Source of the DNA: Rhizobiales bacterium Ga0077525
GTDB lineage: Bacteria; Pseudomonadota; Alphaproteobacteria; Rhizobiales; Xanthobacteraceae
DNA length: 36,319 nucleotides
Assembly (NCBI GenBank): GCA_001464835.1
Contig: LNDS01000023.1
Span: 1 to 36,319 of the forward strand
Direction of reading: 5' to 3'
Below are positions 17,526 to 25,604 of this stretch, piece after piece. The number at the start of each line of letters is the position of its first letter. Position 1 is the stretch's first letter. The notes beneath the pieces are model-generated. The model ran no database searches. It was not told the DNA's origin and worked only from the letters and a program-made list of their open reading frames with translations. The translations under genes were made by a program, and so were the position numbers.

Positions 17526-18590
17526 TTACAGCCCCAACAACTTCCGCGCATTGCCGCCGCACAAAGCGGCGCGGGTGGATGCATCCAGCCCTTCGACCGA
17601 ATTGATGTGGCCGATCGGGTCGTACTCCATCATGTCGAACGGATAGTCGGTGCCCATGATGATGTGATCGGCGCCGAACACGGCGAGCAAAGCTTCGAGT
17701 TGGTGCGGCGTGAACACGACATTGTCGATATAGACGCGCTTGAGATACTCGGTCGGCGGCTTGGGCAGGCCGACATTGCAATCCGAGCGCGCGCCCCAGG
17801 CGTGGTCGATGCGGCCGGAATAGCCGCCGAGATAGCCGCCGCCATGCATGGCGAACAGCTTGAGGTTTGGATGGCGCTCCATCACGCCGTCGAAAATCAG
17901 ATAGTGCAGGGCAAGCGTCGTCTCGAAAGGGTTGCCGACGACATTGTTGAAATAGAAGCGCGACAGGCGCTGGCCTTCGGTGAAGCCGTTCGGATGAATG
18001 GCGACCAGCGCGCCCAGTTCCTCGGCCTTCTTCCAGAACGGCGCGAAGGCCGGATCGGACAATTCCTTGCCGTTGACGTTGGTCAAAATCTCGACGCCCT
18101 TGAACTTGAGCGTCTTCATGACGTGTTCAAGCTCTTTGGCCGCCTCATTGCCGTCCTGCATCGGCACGGTGCCCATCGGGATGAAGCGGTCGGGATGTTT
18201 CGAGACGAATTCGGCAACGCCCTCGTTGACCATGCGCGCGGCCGGCACGGCGTATTCGAGCGCGACCGTGTGATAAAGCTGCGGCGGCGGCGGCATCACC
18301 AGCTGAACATCGACACCCATTGTGTCCATGATGGCGAAGCGCTCGTCATAGCCGGTCATGCAGTCGCGGATGTCGGCTTCCTGCTTGGCGTTGAGGTCCT
18401 TGGTTTCTTGGGAGGCGAAGTGCGCCAGCGGAATGGTCGCCGGATCGAGATGCGGCTTGATGAAGGCGCCGGCGCGCGGAATGGCGATATGGGTATGCGC
18501 GTCGATGGTCACCGACGCTGGCCGCTGCTCGCGGCCCGGCTTGCCGTGCTTGCGCGCCGCGGTGTTGGCATATTTATTCCAGAGAGCCAT
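17526..18590 (-). CDS. Amidohydrolase-family protein, ACMSD-like
   Basis: This is a 354-aa metal-dependent hydrolase or decarboxylase of the amidohydrolase-2 family (relatives of aminocarboxymuconate-semialdehyde decarboxylase and of ring-cleavage-product hydrolases). The metal-binding pair is His32-x-His34 in IDAHTHI. Further conserved ligands are VAIHPNGF, the LFAMHGGGY histidine and GTDYPFDM near the C terminus (the Asp ligand). The start at 18590 has no strong ribosome site. It lies 123 bp downstream of livF of cluster 2 on the same strand, separated by palindromes, and its end faces the flavoprotein hydroxylase. A role in ring-cleavage catabolism with that enzyme is possible. Confidence 0.86.
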   Translation of the reverse strand: MALWNKYANTAARKHGKPGREQRPASVTIDAHTHIAIPRAGAFIKPHLDPATIPLAHFASQETKDLNAKQEADIRDCMTGYDERFAIMDTMGVDVQLVMPPPPQLYHTVALEYAVPAARMVNEGVAEFVSKHPDRFIPMGTVPMQDGNEAAKELEHVMKTLKFKGVEILTNVNGKELSDPAFAPFWKKAEELGALVAIHPNGFTEGQRLSRFYFNNVVGNPFETTLALHYLIFDGVMERHPNLKLFAMHGGGYLGGYSGRIDHAWGARSDCNVGLPKPPTEYLKRVYIDNVVFTPHQLEALLAVFGADHIIMGTDYPFDMMEYDPIGHINSVEGLDASTRAALCGGNARKLLGL

Positions 18591-18610
18591 TGCCCAAGTC
18601 CTCAGTTGTC

Positions 18611-18705
18611 ATCGTCCGCGAAGGCGGACGATCAAATAACCCTGGTGTTTCCGAAGTTCAATACAGTTTCCGTGAGTGCTTTCGTCCCCGCTTTCGCGGC
18701 GACGA
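18611..18705. repeat. Pair of extragenic palindromes
   Basis: ATCGTCCGC (18611-18619) pairs with GCGGACGAT (18624-18632). TCGTCCCCGC (18682-18691) pairs with GCGGCGACGA (18696-18705) with one mismatch. Both belong to the TCGTCC(C)CGC class also found at 26568 and 28510. They lie between livF of cluster 2 and the amidohydrolase gene. Confidence 0.65.
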
Positions 18706-18713
18706 CAGTCTCG

Positions 18714-19425
<712 letters not shown>

Positions 19426-19436
<11 letters not shown>

Positions 19437-20163
19437 GATAAACCTCCCGCGTGCGCGGATCGTTCACCACCTCGGCGCGGTTGCCTTCGACGATGACCTC
19501 GCCGAAATGCAGCAGCGTAATGTGTTCGGCGAATTCCAGCGCCACGTCCATGTTGTGCTCGATCATCACGATGGTGACGTCGCGCGGGATCGCCATCAGG
19601 CATTTGTGGACGTCGCGGCGCTCGTCGATCGACAGGCCGGCGAAGGGTTCGTCGAGCAGCAGCACTTTCGGCTCCTGCGCCAGCGCCATGGCGATCTCGA
19701 CGCGGCGGCGCTCACCATAGGACGTCTGCGACAGCGGCCGGTCGGCGATATGCGAAAGGCCGACGCGCGCCAGCGCTTTGTGGCCCGTTTCGGTGAAACG
19801 GTCGTCGCGGCGCAAGTTCGTCCACGGGTTCCAGCGCATCGGCGACAGGCCGAGCAGCGCAAGGCGAACATTGTGGATGATCGTGTCTTTGCCGAACAGA
19901 GTGATGATCTGATAGGTGCGCGCCATGCCGAGATGCGGCCGGTCGCGGCTCGGCACCTTGGTGATGTCCTGGCCGAACAGCTTGATCGTGCCGGTGTCCG
20001 GCGCCAGCTCGCCGGTGATCAGGTTGAACAACGTCGTCTTGCCCGCGCCATTCGGGCCGATGATCAGCCGGCGTTCGCCGGGCTGGATGTCGAGATTGAC
20101 GCTGCGCGTGACGTGCAGGCCACCGAAGGATTTGTTGAGGCCTGAAATGGTGAGCGCGCTCAT
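19426..20163 (-). CDS. livG: ABC transporter ATP-binding protein, LivG type (cluster 2)
   Basis: This is a 245-aa nucleotide-binding subunit from ATG 20163, which overlaps the livM stop by 4 nt. A longer frame reaching 21420 is antiframe sequence of livM/livH. Walker A GPNGAGKTT is at 36-44, the LivG-type signature SYGERRRVEIAMAL in the middle, Walker B VLLLDEPFAGLS, and the switch His in MIEHNMDVAL. It ends REVYLGH, the usual LivG C terminus. Unlike its cluster-1 counterpart it keeps the ordinary LivG signature. Confidence 0.94.
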
Positions 20164-21164
20164 GGCGTGCGCTCCGTCGTTGTCGTCGTTGGCGCCGCCG
20201 CCGCGCGTTTGCGGGTGATCAAGCGCCACAGCCGGATGGAGCCGGGAACGATGCCTTCCGGCACCAGGATGACGATGGCGACGAAGATCGCGCCGAGCAG
20301 GAAATTCCAGCGCTCGATGAAGCCGGAGACCACGGTCTTGATCACGACCACCAGGGTCGCACCGACAATGGGCCCGAGCAGCGTGCCGGGTCCGCCGGAG
20401 ATCACCATCAGCAGCACCTCGGCCGACGCGGTCAGCGACAAGGTCTGCGGGCTGATGAAGTTTGTATAATAGACGAACAGGATGGCGGAGACGGCCGTCA
20501 GCAGGCCGGAGAACAGGCAGGCGTAGAAGCGGATCATCCAGACGTGATAGCCGAGCGCATTCATGCGGCGCGGCTGGTCGCGCGTTCCCATCAGGGCGGC
20601 GCCGAACGGCGAGCGCACGAAGATGAAGACCATGGCGACAGCGACGATGAAGACGATGAGCGAGGCGTAGTAGAAGTTGACCGGATCGGTCAGCGAATAG
20701 CCGAACGGCGCCGGGCGGCCGCGCACCGGGATGCCGTTGTCGCCGTCGGTGACGCTGATCCAGCGATAGGCGAGGCCCCACAGGATCTGGCCGAGCGCCA
20801 AAGTAATCATGATGAAGCCGATGCCGGACGAGCGCAGCGACAGCACCGCGAACAGCGCCATCGAGGCGACGCCGATCACCAGCGCCACCAGGATCGCGGA
20901 GGTGTGGCCGAAACCCTGTTGCAGCATATAGGCGGTGGCATAGGCCGAGATGCCGAACAGGCCGGCATGTCCAAGCGAGACGAGGCCGGCGTATCCAACC
21001 AGGATGTTCAGGCCGAGCGCGAATACCGCGAAGAACAAGATCTGGCTGCCGACATTGATGTAATAAATGCCGGACACCCAGAACGGCAGGCTGACCAAGA
21101 CGACAAGCGCGATGGCCAGCGCTATGAAGCGAAGTCTGTTGTTGGCGGAAAAGATTTCGCTCAT
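20160..21164 (-). CDS. livM: Branched-chain-type ABC transporter permease LivM (cluster 2)
   Basis: This is a 334-aa permease with an N-terminal helix, then ALGLNILVGYAGLVSLGHAGLFGISAY, the family hallmark. LRSSGIGFIMITLALGQILWGLAYRW is the second conserved block, and GGPGTLLGPIVGAT the ATPase-contact loop. It overlaps livH and livG by 4 nt each. The C terminus ends in a short Ala/Thr-rich tail. Confidence 0.93.
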   Translation of the reverse strand: MSEIFSANNRLRFIALAIALVVLVSLPFWVSGIYYINVGSQILFFAVFALGLNILVGYAGLVSLGHAGLFGISAYATAYMLQQGFGHTSAILVALVIGVASMALFAVLSLRSSGIGFIMITLALGQILWGLAYRWISVTDGDNGIPVRGRPAPFGYSLTDPVNFYYASLIVFIVAVAMVFIFVRSPFGAALMGTRDQPRRMNALGYHVWMIRFYACLFSGLLTAVSAILFVYYTNFISPQTLSLTASAEVLLMVISGGPGTLLGPIVGATLVVVIKTVVSGFIERWNFLLGAIFVAIVILVPEGIVPGSIRLWRLITRKRAAAAPTTTTTERTP

Positions 21165-22033
21165 GGCACGTGCCTGCCGAACAGGCCTTGCGGCCGCAAC
21201 AGAAGCACCAGCAGCATCGGCAGGAACAGCACGAAATAGGCCAGCTCCGGCAGCAGCGCCTGGCCGAAATTATAGATGAAGCCGACCAGGATGCTGCCGA
21301 CGAAGGAGCCGAGCAGGCTGCCGGCGCCGCCGATGATGACGACCAGCAAGGCGAGCGGCAGCATGTCCTGATCCAGTCCCGGATAGACCGACAGGATCGG
21401 TCCGCCGATGATGCCGGCAAAGGCGGCGAGACCTGCGCCGAGCGCGAAGACGATGGTGAAGAGTTGCGAGACGCGGATGCCGACGACGCGCGCCATGTCC
21501 GGATCGTCGACGCCGGCGCGGATCATCGCGCCAAGCCGGGTGCGGTCGAGCAGCAGCCACAGCGCGACGGCGACGACAACAGCGATGGCGATGATCGCCA
21601 GCCGGTACAGCGGGAACACGGCGCCGCCGGCGCGGGCAAAGCCGCCGAGGCCTTCAGGCGTCGCCACCGACATCGGGTCGCCGCCCCACACCATCAGGCA
21701 GAAATCGGCGGCCATGAAGGAAATGCCGAGCGTTACCAGCACCTGGGCGAGCTGGTCGCCGGGCAATTGCCGCAGCAGGAAGCGTTCGATCAAGGCGCCG
21801 AGCGCCGCCACCGTCAGGCTGGCCAGCACCGCGGCCAGCCAGAAGTTCAGCTTGAAGCCGAACAGGCCGATCACGATCGAGCCGCCGACATAGGCCCCCA
21901 ACATGAACAGCGAGCCATGCGTCAGGTTTGGAATGCGCATCAGCCCGAAGATCAGCGAGAAGCCTGACGCGAGAAGAAACAACAGGCCGCCGAAGGTGAT
22001 GCTGTTGACCGTCAGCACGATCCAGAAATTCAT
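21161..22033 (-). CDS. livH: Branched-chain-type ABC transporter permease LivH (cluster 2)
   Basis: This is a 290-aa permease starting MNFWIVLTVNSITFGGLLFL. The SLIFGLMRIPNLTHGSLFMLGAY motif is at about residues 26-48 and the coupling loop GGAGSLLGSFVGSILVGF near residue 240. It lies 90 bp downstream of livK of the same cluster, the gap holding one palindrome, and is followed by livM with a 4-nt overlap. Confidence 0.93.
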   Translation of the reverse strand: MNFWIVLTVNSITFGGLLFLLASGFSLIFGLMRIPNLTHGSLFMLGAYVGGSIVIGLFGFKLNFWLAAVLASLTVAALGALIERFLLRQLPGDQLAQVLVTLGISFMAADFCLMVWGGDPMSVATPEGLGGFARAGGAVFPLYRLAIIAIAVVVAVALWLLLDRTRLGAMIRAGVDDPDMARVVGIRVSQLFTIVFALGAGLAAFAGIIGGPILSVYPGLDQDMLPLALLVVIIGGAGSLLGSFVGSILVGFIYNFGQALLPELAYFVLFLPMLLVLLLRPQGLFGRHVP

Positions 22034-22063
22034 TGTCGTGTTTTTCCTGCGGCCGTTCTTTTC

Positions 22064-22095
22064 CCCTCCCCACGCGCTTGTATGCGCGGGGAGGG
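22064..22095. repeat. Extragenic palindrome between livK and livH of cluster 2
   Basis: CCCTCCCC (22064-22071) and CGCGC pair with GCGC and GGGGAGGG (22088-22095), leaving one bulged base. It could stabilise livK mRNA upstream, raising the binding protein over the permeases; that role is inference. Confidence 0.6.
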
Positions 22096-22123
22096 TCCGG
22101 GGTTCGAATGTGCGCTTAAGCGG

Positions 22124-23365
22124 TTACGACTTCACCGGCGGATAGTTGCGCGAGTAAACCGGCCGGGCCAGGAAGGCCTTTTCGTCGTAGGTCCAGAACT
22201 GGCTGACGTTCTTGTAGGTCTTCAAGGTCTTGTTGACGTACTTGCCGCCTTCCTTCGCCACCTGACGGATGAAGAAGTCGCCGACCACATTGCCGTACTG
22301 GTCGAAGGACAGGTCGCCGCGCGGCGTGTCCTTGAGCTTGACCGAGCGCATCGCCTTGGTCAGCGCGGCGCGGTCGTCGGACTTGCCGCCGTTGGCCTTG
22401 AGACCTTCATCGACGACCTGGGTCGCGACGTAGAGACCGGCGGCGTAGAAGCCGGGGTCAACGCCGTAGTCCTTCTGCATTGCCGCGACGAAGCGCTTGT
22501 TGCTGTCGTTGGCGAGGTCGAGCGTGTAGGGGCAGCAGCTATACATGCCGAGGAATTCGTCGCCCATGATGCGCAGCAGCGCGTCGTCGCCACCGGTTTC
22601 GCCCGACACCACCGGATATTTCATTCCGGCCGAAGCGTAGGTCTTCATGAAGCGCAGCGGGTTGGAGCCGGCGAAGCCCTGGCAGACGCCATCGCAATCG
22701 GCGATCTGCGCAACGAAGGGCGTGTAGTCTGGCGTCACCAGAGGCGGCCAGATCTTGGCGACGATCTTGCCGCCGGCGTTTTCGAAGGTTTCCTGGAAGC
22801 CGCCCATTTGCTCGTGGCCGAAGGCGAAGTCTTCCGACACGGTGACGATGCGCTTGAGCTTCAGCTCCTTGGCAGCGAAGTCGGCCATCGGATGCATCGC
22901 CTGCGCCGAGGTCGCCGACGGGCGCAGGAAGTAGGGGTTCGGGCGGCGCTGGGTGATGTCTTCGGCGCCGGCGAGGCTGAGCATCGGCGTCTTGTTCTCG
23001 GCGATGTAGTCGGTGATCGCCAGCAGTTCGAAGGCCGCGAGCGGTCCGAGGATGGCATCGACCTTGTCGCGCTCGACCAATTCCTGAACTTTGGTTTTGG
23101 TGCCGGCCGGGCTGCCGCCGGTATCGGCGGAGAAGAACTCGACCTTGCGGCCGCCGAACGTGTTGTTCTTCTCTTTCAGGTAGGTGAGTACGCCTTGCTC
23201 CATCTGGATGCCGCCCTGCGCGAGCGGGCCGGTCTTGACGGTGAGCAGGCCGAGCTTGAACGGCGCCGATTGCGCGATGGCGGGTGCCGGGAATTTGAAT
23301 GTGGCGAGCGCCGCGCCGGCGGCGGTAGCGGCCATGAATTTGCGGCGAGTGACCTTGCGAGACAT
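22124..23365 (-). CDS. livK: Branched-chain-type ABC transporter substrate-binding protein (LivK-like, cluster 2)
   Basis: This is a periplasmic binding protein of 413 aa from ATG 23365, which is preceded by GGGAGGA; an in-frame ATG at 23542 lies far upstream without a signal. The leader carries a twin Arg (Arg7-Arg8 in SRKVTRRKFMAATAAGAAL) and cleavage is likely near AIAQ. Mature features are PFKLGLLTVKTGPLAQGGIQMEQGV, then VDAILGPLAAFELLAI, typical of LivK-like proteins that bind amino acids or aromatic/amide ligands. It is the first gene of the complete livKHMGF operon. The IS element 23632-25596 lies 266 bp upstream, so the operon promoter is probably intact. Confidence 0.92.
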   Translation of the reverse strand: MSRKVTRRKFMAATAAGAALATFKFPAPAIAQSAPFKLGLLTVKTGPLAQGGIQMEQGVLTYLKEKNNTFGGRKVEFFSADTGGSPAGTKTKVQELVERDKVDAILGPLAAFELLAITDYIAENKTPMLSLAGAEDITQRRPNPYFLRPSATSAQAMHPMADFAAKELKLKRIVTVSEDFAFGHEQMGGFQETFENAGGKIVAKIWPPLVTPDYTPFVAQIADCDGVCQGFAGSNPLRFMKTYASAGMKYPVVSGETGGDDALLRIMGDEFLGMYSCCPYTLDLANDSNKRFVAAMQKDYGVDPGFYAAGLYVATQVVDEGLKANGGKSDDRAALTKAMRSVKLKDTPRGDLSFDQYGNVVGDFFIRQVAKEGGKYVNKTLKTYKNVSQFWTYDEKAFLARPVYSRNYPPVKS

Positions 23366-23623
23366 CGACGTCCTCCCTGTGTCGCCCTCGAGGGGCGGAT
23401 TTGTCAGACCGTGTCCGGTCTTTTTATATCTGCCCCTATCATCCGCCAATGCCTTCCATGATGTAAAGCCCGGTTGCGCTGCGAAATGACATTTGATCTG
23501 CCCAATCGGAAAAAAATGGGCCGGATTAAGGTCCCGCGTCAAAAACTTTCGACCATAAGAAATTATGTGCGTGCACTTGAGTGTCGATCTTTGTGCCCGT
23601 CGCGGTCACAATACGGACGCATC

Positions 23624-23631
23624 ATTTTTAA
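23624..23631. repeat. Left 8-bp target-site duplication of the IS1595-family element
   Basis: ATTTTTAA lies immediately outside the left terminal inverted repeat and is identical to 25597-25604. Eight bp is the length expected for IS1595-family insertion. Confidence 0.93.
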
Positions 23632-23653
23632 GGGAATTATATACATGACTCCC
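23632..23653 (+). repeat. Left terminal inverted repeat of the IS element
   Basis: It begins GGGAATTATATAC and ends GACTCCC. Compared with the right repeat it has one mismatch, A where the right copy has T, so the sequence before GACT is CAT rather than CTT. Read outward it contains TATAAT. Confidence 0.93.
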
Positions 23654-23663
23654 TTTTCCACAG

Positions 23664-23801
23664 CTAAGCCTTGTTATCTTTCCTAGCCTTGGCCGCGCGG
23701 CGTTTGCGCTTCTTCGCGGGCTTCGATTTGGGCTTGGGGCGATACCGCAGAACCTTGTCCGCGATGGCGTCGAGCGCCTTTGGGGTGGTCATATCAGTCA
23801 T
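23664..23801 (-). CDS. Small, very basic 45-aa protein, last passenger gene of the IS element
   Basis: This frame is too short for ordinary gene finders: ATG 23801, TAG 23664-23666, 45 aa. It begins MTDMTTPKALDAIADKVLRY and continues into a Lys/Arg/Pro/Ala-rich tail (RPKPKSKPAKKRKRR, then AAKARKDNKA). The start overlaps the end of the 105-aa gene by 8 nt (ATGACTGA), which supports coupled translation. The basic tail suggests nucleic-acid binding; the acidic/hydrophobic N-terminal third could be a helix for protein contact. No known family is recognised. Alternative start at 23792. Confidence 0.7.
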   Translation of the reverse strand: MTDMTTPKALDAIADKVLRYRPKPKSKPAKKRKRRAAKARKDNKA

Positions 23802-24111
23802 ATCCCCAAGAGCGCGCTATGCGGCAGAACTCCGCATAGCCAGCATGACGCGGATCGCTCAAATTCTTCGGGTCACCAGGTTGGCTGGAAAGCTCCGACA
23901 AGGGCGTTCCTAGCGGGCGCCCCCCGCGAAATTCCTTGGCGGTCATGATCGGTACGTCACCTTCCATCGGCTCGTAATGGCCATCATCGCCAATACCAAG
24001 GTCGCAAGCGCCGCAAAACCAGCCTGCGGTAATGCCGCAGGAATAATCTTCACCCTCATAAGTGTCACTCACATCGGCGCCGCATTTCGGGCATTCACAT
24101 GAACGGCTCAT
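23794..24111 (-). CDS. 105-aa zinc-ribbon passenger protein
   Basis: The N-terminal third has paired CxxC motifs: Cys7-Pro-Lys-Cys10 and Cys33-Gly-Ala-Cys36, separated by GADVSDTYEGEDYSCGITAG. This predicts a small zinc ribbon. The remainder is Gly/Pro-rich and ends in AEFCRIARSWGYD. Its ATG overlaps the stop of the upstream 90-aa gene by 4 nt (ATGA), and its own end overlaps the 45-aa gene by 8 nt. No named family is recognised; phage-type small zinc proteins look similar in general layout only. It lies between the IS ends and moves with the element. Confidence 0.75.
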   Translation of the reverse strand: MSRSCECPKCGADVSDTYEGEDYSCGITAGWFCGACDLGIGDDGHYEPMEGDVPIMTAKEFRGGRPLGTPLSELSSQPGDPKNLSDPRHAGYAEFCRIARSWGYD

Positions 24112-24380
24112 TTCGAATCCCTCCCGTCACAACTTGCATAGAACGGACAAGCCCGTTCAAGGCATGGATAAAGGAATGGAGCCGCGCCGCAGACGGCACA
24201 ACGTTCCAAATCCTCCACTTCAATTTGCTGCACTTCGACGATTTCGCTACCCGTGCCCTCACAGGCGTTGCACGGTCCCTCGTCTTTCGGGTTGGGATCA
24301 TTCGGGTGCCCGCTAAAGCGTCGCCCCTCGCTGCCGCAAATTTGGCATGGCACAAGACGAATTTCGGCGAATGGCGACAT
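24108..24380 (-). CDS. 90-aa cysteine-rich zinc-finger passenger protein
   Basis: Multiple cysteine pairs are visible: Cys12-x-x-Cys15, Cys37-Asn-Ala-Cys40 within CNACEGTG (the CxxCxGxG pattern of DnaJ-type zinc fingers), Cys61-x-x-Cys64, then Cys73, Cys78 and Cys84. Two zinc sites are likely. The start abuts the stop of the 72-aa gene (24381) and the end overlaps the 105-aa gene by 4 nt, so it sits inside a translationally coupled array downstream of the transposase. There is no J domain, so it is not a co-chaperone. It may bind nucleic acid or the transposase (inference). Confidence 0.75.
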   Translation of the reverse strand: MSPFAEIRLVPCQICGSEGRRFSGHPNDPNPKDEGPCNACEGTGSEIVEVQQIEVEDLERCAVCGAAPFLYPCLERACPFYASCDGRDSK

Positions 24381-24599
24381 CTATGCCCCCTTAACTGGCA
24401 GTTTTGCGCTGCTGTCCCAATCGTTCGGCTCGTAGGCCGACGCGGGCGAGCGCCGCCCGCACAGCACGTTGCCAATCTCTCGCATGGTGCGAAGTTGCTC
24501 CTTTTCGGACATGCCACCATCAACACCCAGACGGTCAAACGCCCACATAAGGGCATTGCGATAGCTCACGCGGTCGTCGTCAGTTTCGGACCATGCCAT
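24381..24599 (-). CDS. 72-aa hypothetical passenger protein
   Basis: This is a 72-aa acidic-to-neutral protein, MAWSETDDDRVSYRNALMWA and onward, with a probable helical first half and a polar, Ser/Pro-containing tail. No family is recognised. AGGAGATC precedes its ATG (24599), which lies 9 bp after the transposase stop, and its TAG directly abuts the next gene. The good ribosome site and spacing support a real gene co-transcribed with the transposase. Confidence 0.72.
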   Translation of the reverse strand: MAWSETDDDRVSYRNALMWAFDRLGVDGGMSEKEQLRTMREIGNVLCGRRSPASAYEPNDWDSSAKLPVKGA

Positions 24600-24608
24600 T
24601 GTGATCTC

Positions 24609-25526
24609 CTATGCGATGAGGGCTTTGTATGTGAGCCGCTTGCCAGCGACAGCCTTCACAAAACTGTCGAGCCGCTCCATTGTATGCCGCGCCACGTTTC
24701 CATCATTGAGACGGAACGCAAACTCGTCAACGTAGCGGCCAAGATGCTTCTTGCTGGCGTGGTGGTAGACGCCGATCAGGCCGCGCTTCATGACAGCAAA
24801 CACACTCTCGACGCCGTTGGTGGTCACGCCGTCGCGGACATACTCGCCTTCACTGTGGTTGACGGTTTCGTGGTTGAAGAACAGCCCTCCAAGGCCGCGA
24901 TACACGCCAGCCTCATCGGTGTGCAGCGTAGAGCCAGCGGCGACGTGCTGGTGAATTTTGGTGTGCAGGGTCGCCATGTCGGCATCTTCAACCGCCATGG
25001 CTTTCATCTTGCCACCGCGCTCACGCATGGCGACAACCGCCGTCTTGCCGACCGTGCCGCGACCGGCCTTGAGCTTTTTGGACTCGTGCTTGTTCTTCTC
25101 GATCCCGCCGACATAAGTTTCATCGATTTCCACGATGCCTTGCAGCTTGGTCAGGTCATCGCCGCAGGCTTCGCGCAAGCGGTGCAGGACGAACCAGGCC
25201 GACTTTTGCGTGATGCCAATTTCCTTGGCGAGTTGAAGGCTGGAAATTCCCTTCCGTGCCGTGACCAGCAGGTACATCGCGTAAATCCACTTGTGCAGCG
25301 GGACATGGCTACGCTCGAAAATGGTGCCAGTCCGCACGGTGAAATCCTCTTTGCACTGGTTGCAGCGGAAGTAGCCGCCAGCCCGCGCCGTGATCCGCTC
25401 GCCAAGGCCACAGACCGGGCACTTGGGGCCTTCCGGCCACAGACGCCCCTCCAAATAGACCCGCGCCGTCTCTTGATCCGGGAACATTGAGAACAACTCA
25501 AAGGTGGAAATCGTGGACTTACTCAT
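24609..25526 (-). CDS. IS1595-family transposase (ISXO2-like)
   Basis: This is a 305-aa transposase. The N-terminal zinc ribbon uses Cys36-x-x-Cys39 and Cys55-x-x-Cys58. An ISXO2-type catalytic core follows: Asp135 in EIDETYVGG, Asp204 in LHTDEAGVY, and the third position in TTNGVESVFAVMKRG (Asn237/Glu240, with Lys247), followed by LIGVYHHASKKHLGRYVDEFAFR, a family hallmark. Length is normal and no frameshift is seen, so it is probably active. GAGGG lies 9 nt upstream of the ATG, and a promoter spans the right terminal repeat. It is the first gene of a five-gene array. Confidence 0.95.
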   Translation of the reverse strand: MSKSTISTFELFSMFPDQETARVYLEGRLWPEGPKCPVCGLGERITARAGGYFRCNQCKEDFTVRTGTIFERSHVPLHKWIYAMYLLVTARKGISSLQLAKEIGITQKSAWFVLHRLREACGDDLTKLQGIVEIDETYVGGIEKNKHESKKLKAGRGTVGKTAVVAMRERGGKMKAMAVEDADMATLHTKIHQHVAAGSTLHTDEAGVYRGLGGLFFNHETVNHSEGEYVRDGVTTNGVESVFAVMKRGLIGVYHHASKKHLGRYVDEFAFRLNDGNVARHTMERLDSFVKAVAGKRLTYKALIA

Positions 25527-25554
25527 GACCCATATCCCTCGTTTCTATGGGCAA

Positions 25555-25583
25555 AATCTAGTCAAAAATGTCGAGGGAGTCAA
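25555..25583 (-). promoter_or_regulatory. Predicted promoter of the transposase and passenger genes
   Basis: On the minus strand, TTGACT (25578-25583) and TAGATT (25555-25560) are separated by exactly 17 bp and lie about 29 bp before the transposase ATG. The -35 box is inside the right terminal inverted repeat. The single base that differs in the left repeat changes TTGACT to ATGACT there. Confidence 0.65.
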
Positions 25584-25596
25584 GTATATAATTCCC
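25575..25596 (-). repeat. Right terminal inverted repeat of the IS element
   Basis: Read inward it begins GGGAATTATATAC and ends TTGACTCCC, matching the left end at 21 of 22 positions. It is flanked outside by the ATTTTTAA duplication. Confidence 0.93.
25587..25592 (+). promoter_or_regulatory. Outward-facing consensus -10 box in the IS end
   Basis: TATAAT reads out of the element toward the beta-propeller gene, whose ATG is 31 bp further on. No good -35 box is seen 15-18 bp upstream, so a working promoter is only a possibility. Confidence 0.35.
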
Positions 25597-25604
25597 ATTT
25601 TTAA
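25597..25604. repeat. Right 8-bp target-site duplication of the IS1595-family element
   Basis: ATTTTTAA directly follows the right inverted repeat and matches 23624-23631 exactly. Confidence 0.93.

Larger units (their letters stand above)
23632..25596. mobile_element. IS1595-family insertion element with four passenger genes
   Basis: This is a 1965-bp element bounded by 22-bp inverted repeats (23632-23653 and 25575-25596, 21 of 22 matching) and an exact 8-bp direct repeat of target DNA. Inside, all genes run on the minus strand in the order transposase, 72-aa protein, 90-aa zinc protein, 105-aa zinc protein, 45-aa basic protein. The base composition is visibly less GC-rich than in the neighbours. 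The intact ends, matching target repeats and undamaged transposase suggest a recent and possibly still mobile insertion. The family assignment rests on the transposase (zinc ribbon plus DDE-type core of the ISXO2/IS1595 kind) and on the 8-bp duplication. Confidence 0.93.

Noticed and set aside
23406..23427. Terminator-like hairpin (AGACCG/CGGTCT followed by TTTTTAT) on the plus strand
   Set aside because: No plus-strand gene lies upstream of it. On the minus strand it is in the livK leader and has no T-run, so it is noted only as a possible leader stem-loop.
24099..25490. Plus-strand open frame of 463 codons across the IS element
   Set aside because: It is antisense to the transposase and passenger genes, with no recognisable domain.
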